Below are positions 57,045 to 64,000 of a stretch of 64,000 nt of DNA, piece after piece. The stretch is from Bacteroides sp. Lineage in GTDB: Bacteria; Bacteroidota; Bacteroidia; Bacteroidales; Muribaculaceae. The notes below the pieces were generated by a model. The model was not told where the DNA came from and did not search any database. It saw nothing but the letters and a program-made list of their open reading frames with translations. Every line of letters starts with the position of its first letter. Positions within the stretch are counted from its first letter, which is position 1. The position numbers and the translations under genes were made by a program. The stretch lies in NCBI GenBank assembly GCA_014802435.1, contig JAAVCG010000005.1:62001-126000 (forward strand). The letters are read 5' to 3'.

Positions 57045-58650
57045 GCTCCTCCATCTGTCATTATTGCTGATGGTCATCGGCGGATGCCTCACATGGCTCA
57101 CCTCCGTCAGAGGCACCATCCATCTTCGCCCCGGAATTGAAGTCTGTGACTTTGTTGATTCCGGCGGCGAAGTGCGTAAACTCCCTTTTTCTCTGACTCT
57201 CAAGGAATTTCAAACGGATTATTATCCGGGAATGTCATTTCCGCAGGATTTTCGCTCCATATTGACCATTGACGGGACGGAAATGGCAATTTCCATGAAT
57301 CATATCGGACGAGTAGGGGCCTGGAGGATTTATCAGCAATCGTTTGACGGGCAGGGAGGTTCCATTGTGGAAATGGTTCGTGACCCCTGGGGCATCTTGG
57401 CGGTTTATTTAGGGTTCATTCTTTTTGCCGTTGCCGGATTCCCGATGTTATTCGGGCGCAAGGCGTTGTCATTGGGCCTGCTGTGCGTCAGTTTGGGAGC
57501 GATGGCGTCGCCGGTCAATGAAAGTCAACAGGTCATTTTTAACGGCCGGGTAGTTCCTTACGCCACGGTTGCCTCCGAGCTGACCTTCAAGCTGACAGGG
57601 GCGCAGAAAGTAGGCGGAATGAACTCGTCGGACTTCGTATATTCGCTGATGGAGTATCCCCGATTATGGGCCGAGAAGCCTTTTTTGAAGACCAAGGCGG
57701 GCTTTATCTCGCCGGCATCGCTTTATGATGCTCAGGGGCAGTATATCCCTCAGTTGAAGTATCAGGGCGGAGAGGGCAAGGAGGATGCCGAACTTATTCG
57801 CATTGATGAAAAAATAGCCCTGCTCTCTCAGTTATGGCAAGGTGAACTGTTCATTCCCGCGCCTGAGGAGAGTCGCCGCCCTGAAGCCGAAGTGAGGGCT
57901 GAGGTTTTGTATGTGAAGATTCAGCCGGTTAAATGGTTCTTTATGTTTGCGCTGATGTTTGGTATTCTGGGAGTTATATCGAGAATAGGAGCGATTGGCC
58001 GGATTGGGAGCATGGTTGCTTTCGGCCTTTCCTTGCTGATTTTTTCATGGCGCTGGTGGATTTTGGGTCATTGCCCGGTGGTCGGGACGGGTGAGGTAAT
58101 GTTTTTTGCTTCGCTGTGTCTGTGCGGATGTTCGGTGTGGCTATGGCGAAAATATGCTTTTGCGGGAGCTTTGTCGCTGATTATGGCCGGCTTCGCGGCT
58201 CTTATATCGTGGCTCAACGTTAAGAATCCGAGTATGACTCCGCTCATGCCCGTTTTGAACTCTCCATGGCTTTCAATCCATGTTTCCCTGGTCATGATTT
58301 CTTATGCTCTGCTCGGCATGGTCAGCATCCTTGCTCTGGGGTCTTTGATTCGCCGCCGGTTTATGGTTGTGGTGCAGAAGCTTCTTCCCGTCGGGGTTTA
58401 CTTCTTGGGACTTGGAATTATCGTCGGGTCTATGTGGGCCAACGTTTCATGGGGCCGTTACTGGGGTTGGGACCCCAAGGAGACGGCGGCGCTGATAACT
58501 TTCCTGGTCTATAGCGTAGCCCTGCATCCTTGGTTCAAACGGCACCTTACAGCACGCGGCCAGGCAATTTTCCTGACCGCGGCATTTCTAACTATTTTGA
58601 TGACTTATGTGGGCGTCAATTATCTACCGTCGCTCCACTCTTATCAATAA
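57031..58650 (+). CDS. Cytochrome c maturation protein, ResB-like/CcsA fusion
   Basis: 539 residues from the ATG at 57031, overlapping the previous gene by 14 bp. N-terminal part: membrane segments near 5-23 and 115-135 around a soluble ResB-like loop. C-terminal part: CcsA with about eight membrane segments and the heme-handling WWD-type motif WGRYWGWDPKETAALITF plus flanking His residues (ISIHVSL-like and ALHPWF). It delivers heme and ligates it to CxxCH proteins, i.e. the cytochromes of the same operon. Its stop touches the inverted-repeat element. Confidence 0.85.
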   Translation: MKRAKLLHLSLLLMVIGGCLTWLTSVRGTIHLRPGIEVCDFVDSGGEVRKLPFSLTLKEFQTDYYPGMSFPQDFRSILTIDGTEMAISMNHIGRVGAWRIYQQSFDGQGGSIVEMVRDPWGILAVYLGFILFAVAGFPMLFGRKALSLGLLCVSLGAMASPVNESQQVIFNGRVVPYATVASELTFKLTGAQKVGGMNSSDFVYSLMEYPRLWAEKPFLKTKAGFISPASLYDAQGQYIPQLKYQGGEGKEDAELIRIDEKIALLSQLWQGELFIPAPEESRRPEAEVRAEVLYVKIQPVKWFFMFALMFGILGVISRIGAIGRIGSMVAFGLSLLIFSWRWWILGHCPVVGTGEVMFFASLCLCGCSVWLWRKYAFAGALSLIMAGFAALISWLNVKNPSMTPLMPVLNSPWLSIHVSLVMISYALLGMVSILALGSLIRRRFMVVVQKLLPVGVYFLGLGIIVGSMWANVSWGRYWGWDPKETAALITFLVYSVALHPWFKRHLTARGQAIFLTAAFLTILMTYVGVNYLPSLHSYQ

Positions 58651-59037
58651 GACCCCGTTCCCCAATATTTGTTAAAGCTGAGGCCGCATATCTCTGAGTG
58701 ATTTTTGAGATGGAGTGAAGGAGCGATGGGTTTCCATCGTGACTGAGCGACAGCACAAAAAGCGCCTGAGAGATGCGCAGATAAGCTAATTTTTTTACAG
58801 CACCACACAATAAAGTGTGCCAAATTCAAGTTATATGAATTTAATAATTTGTAAAAGCTCTATTTTCGTCTATCTTAATCTATCTGTGGCATAAATTACT
58901 ATTGTCTCGGCCAATCGTCATGCATCTGCGTCCGCTTGTTTCGGTCACGATGGGCCACCATCGCTCCCTCACTGCGCGAACGCATCTGCATAACGCTTGA
59001 CCGCCTCAGCTTTAACAAATATTGGGGAACGGGGTCT
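58650..59037. mobile_element. 388-bp palindromic element with perfect 35-bp terminal inverted repeats
   Basis: The left end agaccccgttccccaatatt ... gctgaggc (58650-58684) and the right end gcctcagc ... ttggggaacggggtct (59003-59037) are exact reverse complements over 35 bp. At equal distance inside each arm is a cgatgg/ccatcg hairpin (58724-58739 and 58948-58963) within ggagcgatgg. The centre is AT-rich without a gene. It lies exactly between two convergent stop codons: the CcsA TAA and the GNAT TAG both share bases with the ends. It resembles a MITE or a strong bidirectional terminator; family unknown. Confidence 0.75.
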
Positions 59038-60169
59038 ATAGGGGCTTGATGAATGAGCGGCGGCGCTTATGCTGCTCGTAGTCAAAGTATTCCCATTGTG
59101 ACTGCACATTGGTGTTTGACTCAAGTTCGGGGTTGGTTTCAGCTGCAATGAATCCGCACTTTTGGAAGGCGGGAATCATGTTTTCAAAGAGCAGGGCGTT
59201 GACTCCTTTTCCCTGATATTCCGGTTTGATGGCGACGAGCATCAGGTCGACATAATCGGTCTTGCCGAACTTCAGGGCCTTCAGCAGCGGAATCCAACCG
59301 AAGGGGAGCAGCCGACCGCGTGATTTCTGGAGGGCGCGGCTCAGGGAGGGCACACTTATGCCTACTCCGACGAGTTTATCGTCCTTGTCAACGATTACGC
59401 AGACTCCGTCGAGGCGAATGAGCCCGAGATACATGTCTATGTAATGGTCAATCTGGCGGGGAGTCAGCGGCGAATAGCCATAGAGCTTGTCATAGGCCTC
59501 GTTGATTACCTCAAAGAGGGCATGACCATAGCGTTCGGCCAGGAGCTTGCGCGAGGTCAACTTGACGGTGTGAAGCCCGAAGCGACGGCGGACAATTTCG
59601 GCCACTCGGCGCATCTTTTCAGGGATTTCGTCAGGTACTTTCACCAGGAATTCCACCCAGTCGGCCTCCTTTTGGAATCCGAGGCGCTCCATGTGTTTGG
59701 GATAGTAAGGGTAATTATAGATGGTAGCCATCGTGCCCAGGCGGTCAAATCCCTCAATGAGCATCCCTTCATAGTCCATATCAGTGAATCCCAGCGGACC
59801 GACGAGATGATCCATTCCCTTTTGTCGGCCCCAGTTGCTGACCGTTTCAAAGAGGGCATCAACAACCTCTTCATCGTCAATGAAATCAACGAATCCAAAG
59901 CGGGCATCTTTTCTTCCGGAGCGTTCGTTGACTGCCGAGTTGATAATTCCGGCAATGCGCCCTACGGGTTTCCCGTCGCGATAAGCCATCCAGCAGGCGC
60001 ATTCACAGAAGTCAAATGCCGGGTTTCCTTCCGGGCGCAGGGTGTTGACATCGTCGCTTACCAGCGGGGGCACATAGCAATCGTTATCTTTATATAGGTC
60101 AATGGCGAAGTCTACGAATTTGGTGAGTTCCTTTTTGGTTAGAGGAATCTGTTTAATTTCTACTGACAT
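59036..60169 (-). CDS. GNAT-like N-acetyltransferase family protein
   Basis: 377 residues from the ATG at 60169; the longer frame upstream overlaps the kinase gene and is unlikely. The N-terminal part YKDNDCYVPPLVSDDVNTLR ... GRIAGIINSAVNE and the C-terminal acetyl-CoA-site-like VAIKPEYQGKGVNALLFEN suggest a double GNAT fold, common as a conserved unannotated protein in Bacteroidota. Substrate unknown. It lies 5 nt after the pseudokinase gene, in one operon with it and lrp. Confidence 0.75.
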   Translation of the reverse strand: MSVEIKQIPLTKKELTKFVDFAIDLYKDNDCYVPPLVSDDVNTLRPEGNPAFDFCECACWMAYRDGKPVGRIAGIINSAVNERSGRKDARFGFVDFIDDEEVVDALFETVSNWGRQKGMDHLVGPLGFTDMDYEGMLIEGFDRLGTMATIYNYPYYPKHMERLGFQKEADWVEFLVKVPDEIPEKMRRVAEIVRRRFGLHTVKLTSRKLLAERYGHALFEVINEAYDKLYGYSPLTPRQIDHYIDMYLGLIRLDGVCVIVDKDDKLVGVGISVPSLSRALQKSRGRLLPFGWIPLLKALKFGKTDYVDLMLVAIKPEYQGKGVNALLFENMIPAFQKCGFIAAETNPELESNTNVQSQWEYFDYEQHKRRRSFIKPL

Positions 60170-60174
60170 TTTAT

Positions 60175-60909
60175 TCAGGGATGATTGATTACGATAACAG
60201 CCGTCAGGGCGGCCACCATCAGAGCAAGAACTGTGATGATTAATACGTAGAGGCGTGAGGTGGAGCCCCCGTGGAGAGCTACTTGGAGCTGCTGGACAGT
60301 GCGGTAAGGCGACGGGCCGATGCATTTTTCAGCTATTGTCCGCAGCCGGGGATTAGCTTCCGGACACGCATCCAGAGCCTGAATCAGGACGTGACCGAAG
60401 TTACGGATATCCTCCGTAGTGTCAGCCACTTCCAATACGTTTTTCTGATCGAAGCCTACATCAATCAGTTTGAGGTTTCTGATTTTTTCAGTGAAGATTA
60501 TGGATGAGGCGTCAATCGGGTGGTGGACAATATGGTTAGTCTGGATATACTCAATGGCATCAGGAACACATCGGGCAATCTTATTGACAATGTCCTGGGT
60601 CACTTCCCCGCGCGCAATTAGTTTTTTCAGCGAGTCGCCATAGACATCGTCCGTGATTATGCACATTCCGAGTCCGGGCACTTCCTCCAGGTCATTAATC
60701 ATGATAATGTGGGCATGCGCAAGATTGTATCTTACTTCAAACTCACGGTTAAGCATTGCCTGATATTCGGGGTTGTCACGATACTCGGGTTTGAGGGTCT
60801 TGAGCATTACCCATTTGCCGAACTTCTTTCCGGTATAAACGTCGTAGAAGTCCTCGCTCCATTCGGGGAGGAGCTCCAGCTCGGTCCATTTGTCCTGAGG
60901 GGTTGTCAT
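60175..60909 (-). CDS. Membrane-anchored protein kinase-like protein (probable pseudokinase)
   Basis: 244 residues. A kinase-like fold is suggested by KWVMLKTLKPE (β3 Lys), REFEVRYNLAHAHIIMINDL, and the catalytic-loop position IVHHPIDASSIIF, where HRD is HHP. The metal-binding position reads LKLIDVG instead of DFG. No glycine-rich loop is seen. A single C-terminal membrane helix (about 220-240) anchors it with the kinase part in the cytoplasm. The changed catalytic residues argue against normal phosphotransfer. It overlaps lrp by 4 bp. Confidence 0.7.
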   Translation of the reverse strand: MTTPQDKWTELELLPEWSEDFYDVYTGKKFGKWVMLKTLKPEYRDNPEYQAMLNREFEVRYNLAHAHIIMINDLEEVPGLGMCIITDDVYGDSLKKLIARGEVTQDIVNKIARCVPDAIEYIQTNHIVHHPIDASSIIFTEKIRNLKLIDVGFDQKNVLEVADTTEDIRNFGHVLIQALDACPEANPRLRTIAEKCIGPSPYRTVQQLQVALHGGSTSRLYVLIITVLALMVAALTAVIVINHP

Positions 60910-61376
60910 ATGTTAGGGGGAGGGAGAATAGGGATTTCACGGTCAATGCTTGAATCAAGTGAAATGAGCGTTTCCGTTCCGGTTACTCCGGGAATCATCT
61001 GGATACGGTCATTGAGCAGCTGCATCAGGTGTTCGTTGTCGCGGGCAAAGAGCTTGATGAGCATGGTGTAAGGTCCGGTGGTGTAATGACATTCAACCAC
61101 TTCGGGAATGTTCTGCAAATGGGGAATCGCGTCACGATACATTGCACCTCGTTCAAGGTTGACTCCAATGTAAGTGCAAGTGGTGAACCCGAGGAATTTG
61201 GGGTTGACGTTATAGCCTGACCCGGTAATTACTCCAAGGTCAATCATTCGCTGGATTCTCTGATGAATGGCTGCACGGCTGACGCCACATTCAGCGGCGA
61301 CATCTTTTGAGGGGATTCGCGCGTTGCGAATCACTATATTTAATATCTTTTTGTCTAAGGAATCAAGTAGTTCCAT
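60906..61376 (-). CDS. Lrp/AsnC family transcriptional regulator
   Basis: 156 residues from the ATG at 61376 (MELLDSLDKKILNIVIRNAR). Winged helix-turn-helix (VAAECGVSRAAIHQRIQRM, about 23-41) and a C-terminal RAM ligand domain (YIGVNLERGAMYRDAIPHLQ ... VTGTETLISLDSSIDREIP). Probably senses an amino acid. An operator-like palindrome covers its promoter (61398-61431), suggesting autoregulation. First gene of the lrp-pseudokinase-GNAT operon. Confidence 0.9.
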   Translation of the reverse strand: MELLDSLDKKILNIVIRNARIPSKDVAAECGVSRAAIHQRIQRMIDLGVITGSGYNVNPKFLGFTTCTYIGVNLERGAMYRDAIPHLQNIPEVVECHYTTGPYTMLIKLFARDNEHLMQLLNDRIQMIPGVTGTETLISLDSSIDREIPILPPPNI

Positions 61377-61397
61377 AATATAAATAGTAAAAAAACG

Positions 61398-61431
61398 TTG
61401 CAAAAGTAGCTATTTTTGCTGACTTTTGCAA
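61398..61431. promoter_or_regulatory. Operator-like inverted repeat over the lrp promoter
   Basis: ttgcaaaagt (61398-61407) and acttttgcaa (61422-61431) are perfect 10-bp inverted arms with an AT-rich centre. The left arm overlaps a minus-strand TACTTTTG (61408-61401), which fits the -7 element TAnnTTTG. A bound Lrp dimer would block transcription of its own gene. Confidence 0.65.
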
Positions 61432-61467
61432 CATTTTGCTCAAAAAAGTGGGTATGTTGTCAATAAC

Positions 61468-61770
61468 TTAATCAGGGAGGATGACGGTCATTTTGCCGTC
61501 GGCCTTGTTGATCATGTACATTGAATTGGGGGTCACGATGGCCATGTGTGAGCCAAAGTCATGGGCCCCGCAGATGCGCTCAATCTCAATTGACCTCAGG
61601 GGGCCTTGACCCTTGACGAAGGTGAGCTTGTCGCCGTCGAAGTCAACGTAGGGTGAGTCAATTGCAAACTCCATCAACTCGTGCATGTTGCGGTCAGCAA
61701 CGATGTCGGCATTGACGGGGAGTGAATTGTATTTGTCGAAGATAATATTTACGAGATCGGTGGTAATCAT
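61468..61770 (-). CDS. Small protein of unknown function
   Basis: 100 residues, acidic, no signal peptide or membrane segment. It contains ELMEFAIDSPYVDFDGDKLT and SIEIERICGAHDFGSHMAIV, giving a compact α/β impression. No family recognised. Codon use and a clean start upstream of lrp support a real gene. The 160 bp upstream hold only an AT-rich stretch with ttaca/tgtaa arms near 61860. Confidence 0.65.
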   Translation of the reverse strand: MITTDLVNIIFDKYNSLPVNADIVADRNMHELMEFAIDSPYVDFDGDKLTFVKGQGPLRSIEIERICGAHDFGSHMAIVTPNSMYMINKADGKMTVILPD

Positions 61771-61931
61771 AATTATATAAGTAATTTTTATGTTGTGTTA
61801 GTTATTAATTTCGTTCGTTTGAAAGCCTAACACGTCCCCGCGGATAAAGGTTTGAGTTGTTACAGCTTTGTAACATATTTTTGACTTCTTTGTAATTAGT
61901 CCCCGTTTTTTTCTCTGTTTTTAACAAACAT

Positions 61932-63926
61932 TTAATAGGTAATGGTCACGAAAAACTGGAAGTTTATGCCGGGCATCGGGTGGCTCAGCACTGAGATATA
62001 GTCTTCATTGAAGAGGTTATTGACGGCAAATTTGAGATTGAGTTCCACCGGCTTGAGGCGCAGGGTGTTTTCCAGGCTGACGTTGCTCATGAAGTAGGGC
62101 GGAAGATACCCGGTCAGCGATTGGGAGTCAGTCGACATTGTGTATCTGCGCGAATAGTGGTTCCATTTATAAGTAAAAGCCCAGCGGCGCCAGCTCAGGC
62201 GTCCGATTATCGAGGCTGATACTCGAGGCTGATAGGGGAGCTGACGCCCGATGGAGCGGTCGGCCTCCGAGACCGGTTCGCCCCGGTTGATTGACGGGGT
62301 CCAGCTCAGGGAGCCACTGAGGTCAAGAAGCCAGTCATCAGTAGGGCGCCAGAGCATGTCGGCTTTCGCCTCTATGCCATAAGAATGGACTTTCTTGACG
62401 TTTTTCGGTGAGAAGTAGCCCCTTGGAGTGGGGAGCCAGAGAATCCAGTTATTCACATAATTTTCAAACCATGACAGGGTGGCCGACATATTAATATGCT
62501 GGCTCAGGGGGAGAGCACACGCTGCTCCTACGTCATAATTCACACCCTTTTCATCCTTAAGGTTAGGATTTCCCCCGGGAAGAAAATACAGGTCATTTAG
62601 CGAGGGTATGCGGTGATTTCTTGCCGCTGACGCCTTCAGGGTCAGATTTGAGGGCTTATGTATGAGCCAGTCGGCAAAGAGAGCGGGAGTGAAGGGAGTC
62701 AGCCTGGAGCCGGCAAGTTCCTGCCTGAGAGTTACCCCCAGGCCTACGGGGGAAACGGGTTGCCAGCGGGCGGTCAGCGCTGCCGCGAGCTCCAATCGCG
62801 AGCGGTCAAAGCCGCCGTGAGTGAGCAAGTCAGAAGCTAAGACCATGTTCTCATCGGCGGTCAGCGCGGCATTCAACATCAGGTTCTGACGGACAAAGAA
62901 GTCGGCTTCAATGGAGGCGGAGATGGTGTGTTGCCGCGAACGGGAGCGCGCCATGCTGACACTCATTCCGGCGGCAACGTCGCGGCGATAGTCATAGCGC
63001 CTGAGGGCATACTCATAGCCCAGCCGGGCTTTCAGTTGCCGGTTATGTTTGGGAACGACCAATGAGGCGGTTGCCCGCAGGGTGCGTTCTCGGTTAAGGT
63101 TAAGGAATTCGGATTCAGAGCCATAGTCAGTGGTCAGCATTGGCAGATGGCGGCGGAGATTGGAATACCATGCTGCTAATTGAATGCGGGCGCCTGACGT
63201 GGACGTAAAGTATGCTTCCTGCATCAGATGGAGGTCAGCATAGGCGCCGCTGCGGTTGCGTTCGCGGGGATGGTATTGACCGATGATGTTAAAGTCAGAG
63301 TCGTAGATATTGACTTTCTTGTCATGGTTGGTAAAGGGGTATCGGTTAGGCGATGAGGAGAAGGCGACCCTTGTTTTCAGCTGCCATGACGCCGTTGCAT
63401 AGCTCAATTTTGCAAACTCATCAAAGGCGCGGAATGAGCCTATTCCCTGAGAATATTGGGCATGGAAGCCGGTTTCCGTTTCGGGCGCGGAGCTGAGGCT
63501 GACGGACCCTCCGAGTCCGCCGGAGCCGAGGGCTACTGAAGTAGCTCCATGGCTCACTTCCGCGCGGTCCATGAAGAAGGCCGGTATGGCTGAAAAGTCA
63601 GTCATCCCTGACATGGGGCTGTTGAGGCGCAATCCATTCCAGCTGACGCGGGTATGGGCGGCAGAAGTGCCGCGGATGCTGACGGTTGAGAGGGTGGCTC
63701 GCCCGTGATTCTTGACAAACAGAGAGGAATTAAATGCGAGGATATCGGCCATGGAGAGCGCGGCGTTATCTTTCAGGGCAAGGGAGTCAAGGCGGGTTAT
63801 TTGAGCGCCGATGCCGGAGAGCGGACGCCGCGCGGTGACAGTCACCTCATTAAGGCTTCGCGGGCGCTCTCCGCGGGCCCCCATTGCCGCAACGAATACT
63901 GCCGATATCAGGGCTATACGCTTCAT
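61932..63926 (-). CDS. TonB-dependent receptor (BtuB-like)
   Basis: 664 residues, signal peptide (about 1-19). Plug: LNEVTVTARRPLSGIGAQIT, DILAFNSSLFVKNHGRATL, STVSIRGTSAAHTRVSWNGL and SVALGSGGLGGSVSLSSA, then a 22-strand-type barrel with NPNLKDEKG, ending NLFNEDYISVLSHPMPGINF and a terminal aromatic strand. This architecture matches cobalamin-type receptors. Its ATG overlaps the stop of the upstream partial gene (ATGA). A BtuFCD-type importer is at 34349-36983, but linkage of the two is inferred. Confidence 0.85.
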   Translation of the reverse strand: MKRIALISAVFVAAMGARGERPRSLNEVTVTARRPLSGIGAQITRLDSLALKDNAALSMADILAFNSSLFVKNHGRATLSTVSIRGTSAAHTRVSWNGLRLNSPMSGMTDFSAIPAFFMDRAEVSHGATSVALGSGGLGGSVSLSSAPETETGFHAQYSQGIGSFRAFDEFAKLSYATASWQLKTRVAFSSSPNRYPFTNHDKKVNIYDSDFNIIGQYHPRERNRSGAYADLHLMQEAYFTSTSGARIQLAAWYSNLRRHLPMLTTDYGSESEFLNLNRERTLRATASLVVPKHNRQLKARLGYEYALRRYDYRRDVAAGMSVSMARSRSRQHTISASIEADFFVRQNLMLNAALTADENMVLASDLLTHGGFDRSRLELAAALTARWQPVSPVGLGVTLRQELAGSRLTPFTPALFADWLIHKPSNLTLKASAARNHRIPSLNDLYFLPGGNPNLKDEKGVNYDVGAACALPLSQHINMSATLSWFENYVNNWILWLPTPRGYFSPKNVKKVHSYGIEAKADMLWRPTDDWLLDLSGSLSWTPSINRGEPVSEADRSIGRQLPYQPRVSASIIGRLSWRRWAFTYKWNHYSRRYTMSTDSQSLTGYLPPYFMSNVSLENTLRLKPVELNLKFAVNNLFNEDYISVLSHPMPGINFQFFVTITY

Positions 63927-64000
63927 TTCCAGCAGAAATAAGTTGGGGTTACCCCGGCATAAAACCGGGAAATCAGCTCGCCCGACGGGCTATAGCGGTA
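63923..64000 (-). CDS. C-terminal 25 residues of a gene entering the window (possibly β-propeller)
   Basis: The open frame from the window edge encodes YRYSPSGELISRFYAGVTPT then YFCWK and a stop overlapping the receptor start. The short strand-turn-strand pattern would suit the last blade of a YncE/BtuG-type propeller, a known companion of BtuB in Bacteroidales, but 25 residues cannot prove it. Confidence 0.35.
   Translation of the reverse strand, partial: YRYSPSGELISRFYAGVTPTYFCWK

Noticed and set aside
58724-58739. CRISPR-like repeats near the palindromic element
   Set aside because: Only two inverted, not direct, copies are present and there are no spacers or cas genes.
58616-58829. Small minus-strand frames within the palindromic element
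   Set aside because: They run through inverted repeats and the end of the CcsA gene, with no start signal or protein-like composition.
60170-60325. Upstream extension of the GNAT-like protein (52 extra residues)
   Set aside because: It would overlap the pseudokinase gene almost completely in that stretch and has low-complexity non-protein-like sequence; the ATG at 60169 fits the operon.

Overview
The window looks like a chromosome segment from a Bacteroidales gut bacterium, probably Muribaculaceae-like (an inference from gene content, not a database match). Many genes are preceded by the Bacteroidota-type promoter (TTTG, about 20 nt, TAnnTTTG). The gene families are typical of the phylum: OMP_b-brl_3 barrels, DUF5686, DUF3316-like, a GldB-like lipoprotein, AsnA, and an MFS/HlyD/TolC pump. 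I see no tRNA, rRNA or CRISPR array.

The most unusual part is 1-15.25 kb, all on the minus strand. It holds five large paralogous TonB-receptor-like outer-membrane barrels (one cut by the window edge), interleaved with small precursor-peptide genes. The precursors share an almost identical 27-residue double-glycine-type leader (MSKLIIPAAE.IGTPLT.EELKGILAG) followed by unrelated Cys-rich cores. Between them lie short remnants too small for routine gene calling: the first residues of a C39-peptidase ABC transporter right after two barrels, three decayed copies of a C39/VKOR/thioredoxin-like gene, and three copies of one promoter block. I read this as a peptide natural-product locus duplicated in tandem. 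Precursor/barrel pairs multiplied while the local maturation and export genes collapsed. One precursor is frameshifted inside its core, and the edge barrel starts with the precursor's first codons.

15.3-24 kb is housekeeping on the minus strand: histidine kinase, HIT hydrolase, GreA, M3 oligopeptidase, TPR protein and a DUF5686 barrel. 24.2-31.6 kb carries udk-lptB, a truncated imelysin-like lipoprotein, asnA, a class III-type Fic protein, dnaB, a GldB-like lipoprotein and an amidase. 31.7-37 kb is a plus-strand run: MCE protein, DUF3316-like protein, S41 protease, then a BtuFCD/FecBCD-type ABC importer. 37-41.2 kb (minus) has a GT2 glycosyltransferase, MtaB and a GH20 hexosaminidase.

41.4-45.97 kb is an AT-richer island flanked by inverted ~24-bp repeats. 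It contains a sixth barrel of the same family, broken at a T7 run, and a WG-repeat protein. 46-49.8 kb is a TolC/HlyD/MFS efflux operon. 50.2-58.65 kb is a tightly packed plus-strand operon (porin, imelysin, di-heme oxidoreductase, second porin, c-type cytochrome lipoprotein, RidA-like protein, ResB/CcsA cytochrome c maturation protein) that suggests a heme- or iron-linked envelope function. A 388-bp element with perfect 35-bp terminal inverted repeats separates it from a minus-strand set: GNAT-like protein, membrane-anchored pseudokinase, Lrp regulator with an operator-like palindrome, and a small conserved-looking protein. The window ends with a BtuB-like receptor preceded by the tail of another gene.
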